The notes: generated from the letters alone by a model not told the origin. A stretch of 64,000 bases of DNA from Tetrastigma voinierianum (GCA_016808115.1 JAEQBH010004117.1:1-64000); one strand, 5' to 3'. Shown: positions 23,001 to 30,851, numbered from the stretch's first letter. Numbers and translations are program-made.

Positions 23001-26000
23001 AATACTACATAGCTAAATTTTAATTTCATAGTCAAAAGTGCATGGATCAAATCATTCAGATTAAGTTCAAATTTTTTGTCGCTGGTTCAGACAGATAATG
23101 TTGGTTGTTTAAATGAATAATAAACCTAAAACTTATCTGCACAAACATCGTTATGGCATGAAGCCATGGATAGCATACAAATTTTAAATCTCTTTGCCAA
23201 TCGTGCCCTCACTGATAACAACAATAAATTTCCTGTTGAATAGGAGAACCCCTTTCTTCAGAAAATAATCAGCATTGTTGAATGGATTCATCATCGCGAC
23301 CCCATAAACTGGCAGTGTTGCTTCTACTTTCCTTATTTGTAGACTAGATCCAACTTTGACTTAAATAGCAAAACAACTCAAATCAATACAACCAATTCTC
23401 AGGATAACTCCTTATAGTCAAGTTTAAAATGGAAGAAATTAATTGAGTTATTCAGGTTGCTCTTGACAGGTTAGTAATAGTAACAGATAACTACAAATTC
23501 AGATAATTAGGTAATTCACAAAACAACTGCTAGGATAGAAGCTCACAGGAGAGAAATTAGATATTACTAAGATGGAAGTGTTTAAAAATCATCATATCTC
23601 TATCTGTTCTTTCGGGATGAGAATTCATACCACTTACCAATGGATGCAGAGAGGTCAGACTCGGGTAAACTGCTCTTGCATGTGTATGAAGGAAGTTGAA
23701 CTGACAAATTATATTCCGATTCTCACTCCAGTTTCAAGAAATCATCTAATGATGGTTTGTTTTCATTTGATTTTCCTCATTCATCTTTTTCAGTTGCTTC
23801 AGCTGGATTAAGCTAAGCCAAAAATATGGATACAGTTCTCTGAAGTAGACAAGGCAATTTCATCACCATTGCTTGGAGAAGGATGCAGAAGATGGCTCCA
23901 CTTTGTGCTTGGTGCATTCAAAGGGCCACCTCCAGAAAACATTTTAATGTTGTGAGAAAAGAGTTTGGAGGGTTGTTTGCATTCATAGTATTAGGAAGAA
24001 TCCGCTTTTAATATTAGGCACATTTTCTTGGATGGTGGGATGATCTTTTCTCGCTAGTAGTGCATCATTCCCTCCCCACTCCATCTTTTCTATTATAATT
24101 ATCCAAGTAAAAAAATAAAAGACATAGGAAATGAGGGCCTGTTTGGTAACTATTTTCAAAAACATTTACGAAATAGTTTCAGAATTTTATTTATTTATTT
24201 TATTTTGGATGAGTAAAAGGCAAAATATATTCATCAAAAAAGACACCTTTGAAAGCCCACCGGGACCCTCCAAGGTTTTTCAGAATAATTTTTGAACTTG
24301 TTCTTGATGTTGTATAGAACAAATTGACAAAAAACCATTTGAAAATTCGAAATGTTTTTAACTTATTTTTAATATTTTTAAATATGTTTTAAAAATAATT
24401 TAATGTCTAGTATTTTATTTTTAATCAATCTACATGCTTGCATTGTTATTTTTTTAAAACAGGTCTCAAGAAAGAAGAGAAAACAATAGAAAACAACTAA
24501 AAAGTGTACTCCGAAAACACCTTAAAAAGTTTGCAGTAATCAGATGCTTTTTTTTTTTGGAGAACAGAAAACTATTCTTAAAAAAAAATAAAAGGAAACA
24601 AACAGGCTCTGAACTTCTCAAATATCATTGGTTCTAAGAGATTTTCATATGTTCCATGATTTTCTTATTATAGAAGTTTCCTTCTTTTGAACCACTTGCA
24701 TGTTAGTTCCTAAGCATATATAATATTATGGTCAACTCCACCTGATAATCAATTAACTGCAATAAATGCTATTTCAGTAAGTGGTTGTAGAAGATTTTCT
24801 TGGACTACAAGAACTACAGTAGCAAGGGCCAGGTCACAAAACAACCCAAGCCCATCTGACCTTTCACATATTGCTCCATGAAGCACAACCACTAAACATT
24901 GATCACTCATAAGATCCTCTCATAAGAATGGAGTCAATGACTTGAATTAAGAAAAGATTGAAACAAAAATTTTCAGAATATAAATATGCATGCAAAAATT
25001 TAGGTTTAAGAAAGTGTTGAATGGTAAAGCATTAGAGATGCAATTCCTTTATTTTATGCATGAACTATGTGCAGCACAGTTACTAAAAGTGCATAAAAGA
25101 TGAGCTCAAATACTCAAAATGAGCTAAATGTAAGTTAAGGTTGTAATGAACTGAAGCAATTTGAGTGAGAATAATGGTGGAAATTAAGTTTGCTTTATTG
25201 ATGAATCTGTATTCTAGCTTGCGAGAAGGCTAGTCTCTCACCTCAGAGCAAAGCTCAACAAGAAGTAGAATCAGAGGAAAAAAGTGTCCCCTCACAGCAC
25301 TGACAGCAAACCAGCCTCCAGCCGAAAAGGATAAAACTGAAAAGACACTTCTAGCCCAGCCAACAAAAGAAACACAAGTTGCATTAGGACACCCTGCTCA
25401 CGTGGCTCTTCTCCTAGCATAAGTGAACCAGATTGGGGGCTTATCATTAACTAAATATAGATACTGAATACAAAGCATACTCAGTGATCAAGCTCTCTTA
25501 TATGACAGGTATGAGCACTGGTTGGTGTTTATTGATATTGGATTTGTTTGATCTATGATCCTAAGACAAAAGGATAGGCTAAATAACTTAAGATTCTTCT
25601 CTCTGATAATTAGTCAACCTACAGAATATAAATGAAACAAAATGTCCAGTTTGAGCAAAAGATCAAACAATGAGCCAGGGATTCATGCTTCTGTACATAT
25701 AAAACAATTCCATATGAGTCTCATCCTCTTTTAATTTATAGGTGAGGAAGTTTCCCATACAATTATGATCAGGGTTTTTTTAGAATCGTGGGGAGGACTT
25801 CTCATCCTTCTCATGTTTTCATTAATATAAATATATACATATCTTGTTTCTGATAAATGAAAATGTTTATTAGATCTATGCTTCTCTGGTAACCAGCTCA
25901 AATCCAGTAATTAATTACTAACAAAATTTCAATCTACTCCCAACAAAGTAGTTTTTTCATGGGTAAGAAAATAATAGGGTAGTTGTACCAGAAATAAAAC

Positions 26001-29000
26001 TGAAGGCGTTTTGATACTTCTCTACAATCAGAGTGATGAATGCATCTTTGGAGTCGGAAAGAGTATTATCCTTCTTCACCCTTATCTTTACAGCTCTCCT
26101 CCGCAAGCCATATAGAGACTCAGAAAAAGAAGCATCTAAAGAAAATCAAGATAAAAAAGAAAGCTCAGAAAAAGGGGAAAAAGGATGAATAAGAAGAAGG
26201 AAGAGGAGAAAAGAAAACAATCATATTTGAAAAGAATTCGAACCATGATACATCAAATTGAAAAAATCCAAACCTACAGCTCAGTACACTAGATACACAG
26301 TAGTGATGGGAGAAGTATTTTAGCTGAGAATAAGAAAGTGTATAAAGGTGGATGATTAAATGTGGATCAGACTTAAGACCTAATGCGAAGTTTGTCAGTG
26401 AAAATGTCCACTTCCGACAAGTCTTTATTTTAATAACCATATATGTAAGAGGTTACCATCACCATTCCTTTCTCATGTTTTCCCCTTCCATTGGTTTTTT
26501 TTTTTGCTGAAGCTCAACAGAATGGCAGGACAGTTCAGAAATCATATCTGAACTTTCTCTTGCTGATGAAACAATAGAAAAAATGCCTGACTACAAACAA
26601 AGTTGTAAATGCAAGAGGACCAGAAGCGTCCAGATCTCTATTGAAATGAAGAAAATATACCATGGGATACTTGGAAAATAAATGATCCTTATAATCAATG
26701 TGACATAACCAAGGACATAAATGATGGTGAATGACTAACTTGACAAAAAAGGGAGTGAGATAAGTCAATGGTCAGTCATCACGAGTCACTGCTCCTTTTT
26801 CATTTGAAACAGCTCAATAAATACCACTAGACTGCTTTGAAACATGGATATACCATGGAAGTCCTTCACCTTCATGGAGCTCTCTAGAGCACCTATCATC
26901 CGTTGCTCCTAAGAGTTATCTCTCATCTCTCATTACTAGAAACAGCTCAATAAATACAACTAGACTGATTTGAAACATGGATATACCATGAAGCCCTTCA
27001 CTACATGTAACTCTCTCATCTTTCCAACCACCTAGAGCACCTATCATCCATTGCTCTAAGATGTATCTCTCATACCCGTTCTATCAGCAGAGCTCATTCC
27101 TTACCGCTTCTCCTCCTAGGGCACAAAAGCTAAAATGTGTGGAATGAAGAAATTCAAATTATTTACATAATCATACGTATGACTTCACAATTACTCTTTT
27201 TTTTTTTGATAAATGAGAATTTTCATTAAAACAAAAAGAGCCTCCAAAGTGAAAGTCAAGGAAAACAAGAAAACAAACCTGACCCTCACAAATTACTAGT
27301 TACCATCATGATGTATTAAGGAGGCAAGAAGGAGGGTTAGCCACAAACATCCTTTTCTATCTCCGGCTGATCTCATCTAGCATTCGCCCCATTGGGAGAA
27401 AGACACACACACACACATTAAGCAGCGGACATCCCTTTTCTGTCTTCATATGATCTCCTCCGGCATTCTCACACCTGTGGGGAAAAGAAGCACACATTAA
27501 ACCACGGGCGTTCCATTTTCTATCTTCATCCTAATCTCCTCTTGCATTTCTCACTGTTGGGAGAAGCTTGACACACACAAAGGGAGATGCCTTAAGCTAA
27601 AGAATCCATTTTTCCATCTCTAATCTAATCTCCCGACATTGCCACCATACGGGCTTCTCATCTTGATGCTCCTCAGCAACATTAACGATTGCAATTAAAT
27701 CTTTGAGGGAGAGAGGAGTTTGCCATCTCAAACTAATCTCCTTTAGCAACACCACATCTAGGAGCCCTTCATATTGGTGGTTCTCGACAAGCATCAATGA
27801 CTTATTTACCTCTTTGTGAAAGATAGACACAAAGGGCATTTCAATCTCATCACCTTTAGCAACGTCTCTAACAGGAGTCTGTTATGACCCATTATGAGTC
27901 CCATCACTAGGTGCGACTTGGCGCGTGGGTTTATAACCATTTTGGGCTCCCGCCCTTGACAAGCTAGTTTTTAAGGGTGGATTCACTATATAGACAACTG
28001 GTTTCTAAGGGTGAGTTATACCCAGTGGTTGTAATAGATTATGTCGAGCAATTCATTCCTTAGGGATGACCCTCATTCGAATTGTGGGAGAATTTCTGCA
28101 GTGAAAGAAGATGGGGCCAGCGAGAGTCACCAACCCATAGTGGATGTCAGAGTTACGAAAGAGGGATGGTGTGCGACTCATTACGAATCCCGCATTGCTA
28201 AGTTACGGGTTAGCCTGGTGGGTTTATAACCACTTGGGCTTCCTCCCCTTGACGGCTAGCTTTTAAGGGTAAGTTCTACCCAAGTGGTTGTAATAGAGTC
28301 TTCATATTGATGATGCCCTTCAATAGACAGTGGAAACTTACTACCTCTATAAGAGGGAGGGAGGGAGGGAGAGAGATGGCGAGAGGCAAAGAGGGAGGGG
28401 CACACACACACACACAGATGTACCCTTAAGCCAAAGACATTTAGTTTCCTATCTCCATTGAACATCCTCGACAATTGTTACCTTTTGGAGCAATTCACCT
28501 TAATGTTGCCCACTAGACATTGGCTTACCTTTCTTTTTGTAGATCATTGATCTCAGTAATACCTCTTTTTAAACTCATTAAACCAAGAAGCTTCTTTCTA
28601 TGGTTGCTTATGCGAAGTAAATGTTCCTAAAAATCTGAACTTTTACATAGGGGTGCTTGGTTTAGCTGATTGGGGGAGCTGATAGCTAATTCACCCCTAA
28701 TCACCTCTTATAGGCTGCATGGTAAAGACTCCTAATCAACTACTAATAAATGATTAGGGCTAAACAACTCTTGATGGGAAAAAGCTACAGATCCTAACTT
28801 ATTATGATATGTTCTTATTAAAATATCTAAATTCTTTTTGTATCCTTTTCTCCCTATTTACGTAAAAAAATGTTCACCTGTTTCCAAATTCCCTTTTTTA
28901 TTCTTCTCTCCCTATTTAGGAATTCAATGATTATTCAAAGGTACATTTTAGAATAAAAAAATTCCTTTATTTATGATTATAAATTTTAATAATTTCATTT

Positions 29001-30503
29001 TTTTAATTTTTAATTTTGTTCTCTTTTTTCTATATATATGTGCATTGTTTTGATATCTCTCTATCATGTCTATATAGGTAAATTAACCTTCGATCAACTA
29101 CTTTACCAAGCAATAATTTATAATCAGCTACCAACACTAGCTACTAGGCACTAGCTATCAGCTACATAGTCCATCCTTCAAACTTTGTACCCTTGATTCT
29201 ATATATTACTTTATTACTTTTACATCGCTTTTATACATCATAGTAAAACTCACACTCTTTTCATGCACAAATAGGCAAAAAGTGTCTTGCGAAATGTAGA
29301 TCCGGATATCAAACTTGTTTCCTAGATCATAAAATAACAGTGCTAGTTTAGTTAGCAGGTGAACTGCATCAACTAGACTGAAGTTCTAACAGTGAATACC
29401 ATTTAGAAAATGCCTTTCTGAGACATCCATAGACAGCAGACATAAAATGTCAAAATGAATTTCTACTAGTAAGTACTTTAACATCTATAAAGCCCACAAT
29501 GTTTGGAAGTAACATGCAGAGGAAAAGTGATTTCTATTGAAACTAACTATGTTCAAAGAAGTTATTAATAACAAAATGAAAAAGATACCAAAAACAACAA
29601 CAGTAGGCAAAATAAAAAAAAACACCTTTTATGGTTTCTTATTACAGCTGTGTATCTAGGTGTCAAATTCAACAAATTCCCCCTTCTTTGAACACAGGGG
29701 CATGACTGAATTTATAAGTGTTGAGTCTTTTTCCCTTTGCATGCTAAACTAAGCGTAACTGTAACATAACGTATCTGAAATGAGTGTTTCACTCACTTTA
29801 ACATATACATGCATCAAATACATATTGGTACATTTTTTCTAAAATTATAGGAACTCAGTTTCTCACCATAGATTCATATGCATCATCAACAAGAAGAAAA
29901 CTTGTATTTGTCTATAAATACCAGCATAAAACTCAAAATTAGCATAGACAGGAAGAAAACCTGTAGTTCTTAAGCTATGAGATTCAAGAACCAGCATCAA
30001 CAGGGCAGGAACTCGTCTTCATAGTCCTAACACCCTACTGGAGAAACGGTCTCCTCAAAAGCCAACACCTGCGAGCATACAGGTAACGCGTAAGCCCAAA
30101 CATTGAGGATTAAAACGAACAGAAATACAAACTGCATCACATATCAAAATATCATTCAATCCAAAAAAAAGTGGAAATGCAGCATAACCACCAAACTAGA
30201 ATAGAAAAATATTCAATTAAATCCCTCAAAATAATTCTGAAAAACCCTTGAACAAAACCAGCATACCCATTTCATATCCTGTGAAACAGAATTTGGGAAA
30301 TCATCCAAGAAGTTGAAACTCATTCTCGATCGTAAATTAAATGGGAAAAAACGAGTAGCAGATAGAGGAAGAGAGAGTGGATGCATAAAATCACCCCGAT
30401 AGAGTAGGTGAGGGCAGCTCTGAGGCTGGCGGGAAGCTGCTGAGCGTGCGGACATCTCGAAGAAGGTGGGGCGAGCTCCTTGCCCCCCCACTTGGAACAA
30501 CAT
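5177..30503 (-). CDS. PEX12: PEX12, peroxisome biogenesis protein 12 (10 exons, 25 kb; frames disrupted)
   Basis: Minus-strand host gene recognised by protein similarity to plant PEX12 (Arabidopsis APM4). The family product is a peroxisomal membrane protein with a C-terminal RING-like domain. With PEX2 and PEX10 it forms the ubiquitin ligase that tags the import receptor PEX5 for recycling. Visible blocks in order: MLFQVGGQG at the start, RRRAVKIRVKKD, LLYLLDATG, CRAT..QEL, a LLSCTYTVLDYAQTGL segment (near-invariant in plants), EERMSAPT followed by a proline run, CALCLQK, GFVFCYACIFKYVS and YKRC. Ten exons: 30503-30395, 30068-29961, 26135-25989, 23376-23147, 21487-21381, 12544-12472, 7698-7612, 7034-6949, 6007-5867, 5247-5177. 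All introns start GT and end AG where I could place them. Only exon 7 reads cleanly end to end; the others need 1-2 bp indels. That means a pseudogene or poor consensus. Introns are swollen by transposable elements. Gene identity is near certain; functionality is unresolved. Confidence 0.93.
5554..5818. mobile_element. MITE family 1, copy A (intron 9 of PEX12)
   Basis: Starts with GGAAAATGATTTCTCATGTTTG and contains AAAGAAAATCAAATATAATC. The copy at 7062-7312 has the same ends in inverted order. Non-coding and AT-rich, about 260 bp. The ends resemble plant MITEs with GGAAA..ATGTTTGG termini; the superfamily is not certain. Confidence 0.65.
5867..6007 (-). CDS. PEX12: PEX12 exon 9 (RING-like domain)
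   Basis: Acceptor AAACAG, donor GTGAGG. It encodes the zinc-binding part: CALCLQKRTNPSVVSVSGF, then the VFCYACIFKYVSK region. The spaced Cys-X2-Cys pairs are the RING-like ligands kept in PEX12. A 1-bp slip is seen near the FVFC codons (TTTGTCTTCTCTGC). Confidence 0.92.
6240..6470 (-). mobile_element. TRIM-like repeat, copy 1 (intron 8 of PEX12)
   Basis: The minus strand reads ACATAATATCG..., AAGAGATCTGGGTTTCAG, TTATTCTTCATTTGT, GATATGGGGCTGTAC and GGGTGTTAAAGGTATA. All occur in the same order in the plus-strand copy at 13531-13811. The first block is a decayed tRNA-Met primer-binding site (ATGGTATCAGAGC in the other copy). Confidence 0.6.
6618..6806 (-). mobile_element. Short non-LTR retroposon (SINE or truncated LINE) with 13-bp TSD
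   Basis: About 190 bp flanked by perfect direct repeats CAAAGTAACTTTT at 6605-6617 and 6807-6819. A poly(T) run lies directly after the left repeat, i.e. a poly(A) tail on the minus strand. This is the hallmark of target-primed reverse transcription. No clear pol III A/B boxes were seen, so SINE versus LINE 3' end is open. Located in intron 8 of PEX12, sense with the gene. Confidence 0.8.
6949..7034 (-). CDS. PEX12: PEX12 exon 8 (proline-rich linker)
   Basis: Acceptor TACTCAG, donor GTGAGT. It starts MMEW and runs through EERMSAPTAYP into a proline run (PPPPPPPPK) that links the last membrane segment to the RING domain. One G is missing after the MMEW codons and one C is missing before the proline run. 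Confidence 0.92.
7062..7312. mobile_element. MITE family 1, copy B (intron 7 of PEX12)
   Basis: Inverted relative to copy A: TATTTGATTTTCTTTTATAT, then CCAAACATGAAAATGATTTT and CCCTCAC near its right end. AT-rich, no coding capacity. Confidence 0.62.
7612..7698 (-). CDS. PEX12: PEX12 exon 7 (intact)
   Basis: 87 nt with a perfect frame. Acceptor TATCGCAG, donor GTGAGT. It reads TLQRALLSCTYTVLDYAQ, then TGLIAAVFFFK, differing from other plant PEX12 proteins mainly by Arg for Gly and Phe for Ile. This is the exon that fixes the gene's identity. It is the only one needing no indel. Confidence 0.97.
8100..8309 (+). repeat. 5' LTR of copia element 1
   Basis: TG...CA termini (TGTAGAGG...GCAAACA). 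It contains TACTATATATTTG (possible TATA) and AATAAAGC. Confidence 0.9.
8310..8321 (+). promoter_or_regulatory. Primer-binding site, initiator tRNA-Met type
   Basis: TGGTATCAGAGC directly after the LTR, complementary to the 3' end of plant initiator tRNA-Met. Standard for Ty1/copia. Confidence 0.92.
8540..9340 (+). pseudogene. Copia gag (UBN2-type), broken
   Basis: Frames around 8724-9011 and 8990-9337 join to give the gag helical domain. It includes NISQYYTKLKKAWDELN, then QFLMGLNESFDNVRIQILL, DPLPSVNKVYSMVLRIEKQ and a Gly/Arg-rich tail. At least one frameshift and a lost start region. No intact CCHC knuckle was seen. Confidence 0.85.
9470..9760 (+). pseudogene. Copia protease remnant
   Basis: The third-frame reading has SSIETWIVD then RASNHM, a decayed version of the WIxDSGASxHM active site. 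The catalytic DSG is lost to a stop. 9760-10130 carries no recognisable integrase, indicating an internal deletion. Confidence 0.6.
10330..11150 (+). pseudogene. Copia reverse transcriptase remnant
   Basis: Pieces in shifting frames: SPIGCKWVYKTKL (10372-10410), NNAFLHG-like (10580), YGLKQASRQWNHEF (10683-10725), a VDD-like catalytic stretch near 10820, DLGYAKYFLGLEIARSPDG (10908-10965). Multiple indels, no function. Confidence 0.87.
11150..11745 (+). pseudogene. Copia RNase H and pol C-terminus
   Basis: Contains the TWKTKKQATISRS block, the GELLWILNILRDFG block, DNQAALHIVANPVFHEHTKH and ADLFTKAL, the usual end of copia pol before the polypurine tract. Confidence 0.85.
11767..11983 (+). repeat. 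3' LTR of copia element 1
   Basis: TGTAAGGGAATTGG...GAAAACA. Alignable end to end to 8100-8309 with several indels and substitutions, implying a long time since insertion or consensus errors. Confidence 0.9.
12472..12544 (-). CDS. PEX12: PEX12 exon 6
   Basis: Short 73-nt exon between acceptor GGTAG and donor GTACATC. The nucleotides align to the segment MDTSSRISKIR..ERERLRGPPWLK, but two bases are missing near the start and one is added near CCCTCCATGG, so the uninterrupted translation is wrong. Isolated from its neighbours by copia insertions on both sides. Confidence 0.88.
12545..13520. other. PEX12 intron 5, 3' part; no feature recognised
   Basis: Unique-looking AT-rich sequence. Nothing coding or repetitive was identified. 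Confidence 0.5.
13531..13811 (+). mobile_element. TRIM-like repeat, copy 2 (intron 5 of PEX12)
   Basis: A short direct repeat (AAATCCTACAAGCTTTTAAA / AAATCCTACAAGTTTAATCG, with AAAGTTGGTTGTTT / AAAGTTAGTTTGTTT) flanks about 190 bp. The left repeat is followed at 13577 by ATGGTATCAGAGC, a tRNA-Met primer-binding site. The internal part contains GGTTCGAGCC and a GGGGCTGCACGTAAAGGAGG purine-rich end. Homologous to 6240-6470. Confidence 0.6.
14064..14100. repeat. (TA)n microsatellite
   Basis: About 18 TA units in intron 5 of PEX12. Confidence 0.95.
14547..14759 (-). repeat. 3' LTR of copia element 2, with internal (AT)n
   Basis: Carries an (AT)n run of about 45 bp (14616-14661) at the same place as the other LTR's run. 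Left TSD TAGGT at 14542-14546. Confidence 0.92.
14770..15460 (-). pseudogene. Copia 2 RNase H / pol C-terminus
   Basis: Minus-strand pieces include GNLVSWKSKK, a CEI(M)WLHQL-like block, SNPIFHE and IEIDCHF, ending in KLGMINIYAPS just before the polypurine tract. Broken by several indels and stops. Confidence 0.8.
15470..15841 (-). pseudogene. Copia 2 reverse transcriptase, minus copy
   Basis: Open for 123 codons. It contains LTKSLRIHMQKSKYDQLAFY, VVYVDDIV (the catalytic YVDD), SLKSFLHSQFHTKDLG and FLSQRKYA. The start of the frame (CLKQ) corresponds to the YGLKQ motif. The same protein segment is encoded on the opposite strand at 15985-16314. Confidence 0.9.
15985..16314 (+). pseudogene. Copia reverse transcriptase, inverted duplicate
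   Basis: The plus strand reads LYVDDIVI, SDSKGISSLKSFLQSQFHTK, FLSQRKYVVDLLSETGKLG, then PKRYRRLVGKLNYLS. The part overlapping the 15540-15720 minus copy is about 90% identical by eye. It stops abruptly where the minus-strand protease of the second copia begins (about 16315). Confidence 0.88.
16315..17127 (-). pseudogene. Second copia gag-protease fragment
   Basis: Minus strand: a decayed CCHC knuckle, CHYRHNQGHVCQNYRK (about 16540-16490), and an intact-looking protease core FTWVIDSGATDHM (16370-16316). GC-rich sequence at 16790-17000 looks like a separate insertion or diverged gag. The protease is cut at the junction with the plus-strand RT. Confidence 0.78.
17128..17268 (-). repeat. Second copia LTR (truncated form) with PBS
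   Basis: 141 bp, TG...CA (minus strand TGTAGTAACTTG...CTTTTTACA). It shares the GAATTGG..AATTCCTTGTGTTT and GAATATATATATAC blocks with the 213-bp LTRs of copia 2. The minus-strand PBS TGGTATTAGGAGC lies immediately to its left (17115-17127). Confidence 0.75.
17283..18285 (+). pseudogene. Copia integrase, inverted relative to its element
   Basis: The plus strand reads APFELVHSDVWGSCP and FVIFVDDYSRTTWLYLMKN, then INRMPFSILNWDTPYHILFP, and VFGCTCFV with KSLKCI. These are the rve core and C-terminal part of a copia integrase. It faces the opposite way from the gag, protease and pre-integrase that it should follow; a local inversion between about 17275 and 18288 would explain this. Confidence 0.88.
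18290..19128 (-). pseudogene. Copia 2 gag, protease and pre-integrase
   Basis: Minus strand: YTPTFTHLLSF, RMDFLAALPSEYDSVKAQIL, ANPEISSFQETFNKILRTE (UBN2-type gag), a decayed zinc knuckle near 18720, a protease remnant (VIDFG..; DHMT) near 18530-18490, then a VTL..GS-like protease tail and a pre-integrase lead-in ending at about 18290. Frameshifted after gag. Confidence 0.82.
19978..20191 (-). repeat. 5' LTR of copia element 2, with internal (AT)n
   Basis: Pairs with 14547-14759. The (AT)n tract is at about 20043-20090. PBS at 19964-19977, right TSD TAGGT at 20192-20196. Confidence 0.92.
20590..21010 (+). repeat. Two diverged copies of an LTR-promoter-like repeat
   Basis: GCATCATCGAATAGGGGAGA...TTATATAAGTATGTGCTC (about 20630-20680) and CGCATTGGATAGGGGAGA...CTATATAAGTATAGTCTC (about 20923-20970). 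They resemble the TCCCACATCGG..AGGNGA plus TATAAG promoter block common in plant copia LTRs. No coding sequence. In intron 5 of PEX12. Confidence 0.6.
21381..21487 (-). CDS. PEX12: PEX12 exon 5
   Basis: Strong acceptor TTTTCTGCAG before 21487. It encodes FTYQPLYLLDATG, then after indels HAQIYVCRATRQEL, matching the family segment FTYQLLYLLDATG...CRATGQEL. The donor GTATTT follows at 21380. The next exon begins with the expected ATGGATACT (Met-Asp-Thr) at 12544, so intron 5 is 8.8 kb long. Confidence 0.92.
21488..23146. other. PEX12 intron 4; no feature recognised
   Basis: Unique AT-rich sequence. Short frames on both strands match nothing recognised. Confidence 0.5.
23147..23376 (-). CDS. 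PEX12: PEX12 exon 4
   Basis: Encodes the remnant of VVLPYFKSKL, then the YNKERE-like and SLWG(R)DDE segments, the acidic/variable loop, and CYPWLHA near the 3' end at about 23165. The donor is taken at GTTTGT (23146). Several small indels are needed. The acceptor AG at 23378-23377 lacks a strong polypyrimidine tract, so the 5' border is the least certain of the ten exons. Confidence 0.8.
24135..24609. mobile_element. hAT-like MITE (intron 3 of PEX12)
   Basis: Terminal inverted repeats GGGCCTGTTTGG (24135-24146) and CAAACAGGCTC (24599-24609). The AT-rich interior (AAAATAATTT.. blocks) is typical of non-autonomous hAT elements. Near its left end is a stretch resembling a plant LINE 3' tail (about 24180-24290). 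No matching 8-bp TSD could be confirmed. Confidence 0.6.
24610..25988. other. PEX12 intron 3, remainder; no feature recognised
   Basis: Unique-looking sequence. Nothing coding was identified. Confidence 0.45.
25989..26135 (-). CDS. PEX12: PEX12 exon 3
   Basis: Acceptor CTTTAG before 26135, donor GTACAA after 25989. The first ~25 codons are in frame and read ASFSESLYGLRRR then AVKIRVKKD, the basic loop typical of plant PEX12. The rest (the IHHSGLEKRQR-like part) needs small indels. Confidence 0.9.
26806..27075 (+). repeat. Tandem duplication, period 133 bp (intron 2 of PEX12)
   Basis: GAAACAGCTCAATAAATAC starts at 26806 and again at 26939. Both copies continue with ACTAGACTG.TTTGAAACATG, GATATACCATG and AGAGCACCTATCATCC.TTGC. 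Confidence 0.85.
27190..27300 (-). mobile_element. Truncated LINE-like 3' end
   Basis: The plus strand has a T-run then GATAAATGAGAATTTTCATT. The minus strand therefore ends AATGAAAATTCTCATTTATC plus poly(A), a familiar plant non-LTR retroelement tail. Flanking duplications not resolved. Confidence 0.5.
27335..28490 (+). repeat. Degenerate minisatellite, units about 80-110 bp (intron 2)
   Basis: Units share TTTTCTATCTTCAT..TAATCTCCT..GCATT, GTTGGGAGAA, an ACACACAC run and ATTAAGC..CGG. At least five diverged units are visible, the last one near 28395-28480. The array is interrupted by the 27880-28295 insertion. Confidence 0.75.
27880..28295 (+). mobile_element. 416-bp TRIM-like element with TSD GAGTC
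   Basis: Terminal direct repeats 27880-28036 and 28167-28295 share GTGGGTTTATAACCA, TTGGGCT.CC.CCCTTGAC, TTTTAAGGGT and GTGGTTGTAATA. GAGTC flanks both sides (27875-27879; 28296-28300). A neighbouring minisatellite unit (AGGAGCCCTTCATATTGG near 27750) shows the uninterrupted site. No coding capacity. The right terminus is ...AATA rather than the canonical ...CA. Confidence 0.82.
28649..29180. mobile_element. Possible hAT-like MITE
   Basis: Left end GGGGTGCTTGGTTTAGCTGA. The right part has, on the opposite strand, TGCTTGGTAAAGTAGTTG plus repeats of AGCTGATAGCTA. Suggestive inverted ends only; borders and TSD unresolved. Confidence 0.35.
29961..30068 (-). CDS. PEX12: PEX12 exon 2
   Basis: Acceptor GCAG before 30068 and donor GTTTTC after 29961. 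It corresponds to the family segment VLALRRPFL..VLDYEDEF..LLMLVLE.HSLRTT. The nucleotide match is strong, but about three single-base indels break the frame (an extra T in the GCTTTT run, an extra G before the DYEDE codons, a missing base before CCCTG). The phase joins to exon 3 to complete the Asp of DASFSESLYG. Confidence 0.88.
30395..30503 (-). CDS. PEX12: PEX12 exon 1 (start codon)
   Basis: ATG at 30503. It encodes the family's N-terminus MLFQVGGQGARPTFFEM, and after one extra base near 30447 the frame shifts to AQQLPASLRAALTYSIG, the expected continuation. The donor GTGATT follows at 30394. The bases upstream (30504-30600) are CT/GA-rich 5' UTR-like sequence. No TATA box is obvious, which is common for housekeeping genes. 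Confidence 0.92.
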
Positions 30504-30850
30504 CTCTTTATCTTCGTCACTCTCTCTTCTCTCCTAAGCTCTCAATTCAACTTCTCCTTACAGGCCTTTCTTCAACCTCGTCATCTGGGGGAAGAATGGA
30601 GACAAGGAAAGAAATGGGTAAGTTTGTTATTTCTTGAAACTTGAGGGACAAACAAGTAATAACAAATCTATTAGAAAATGCTTTCGATTTTGTAAATTTG
30701 ATTTTTTTTTTTATATTGTGGCTTTGTTACAAATATAGTCGTCTCTTGTATGACTTCGTCCCTTCCTCAGTGTTCTGTTTTTTTTTGTGAAGTTGATTTG
30801 ATTTTGAACATATATAGCAATTGTTTTCAAGGATCCTTCAAGCTCTGTAT
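30504..30850 (-). promoter_or_regulatory. Putative PEX12 promoter / 5' UTR
   Basis: Immediately upstream of the start codon. GA-rich on the minus strand within about 120 bp (AGAGAGTGACGAAGATAAAG), then AT-rich. No certain TATA box. The MITE copy at 30852 caps it. Inference from position only. Confidence 0.4.
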
Positions 30851-30851
30851 G

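Noticed and set aside
30446..30637. Plus-strand frame opposite PEX12 exon 1
   Set aside because: Shadow of the GC-rich exon and 5' UTR; no recognised similarity.
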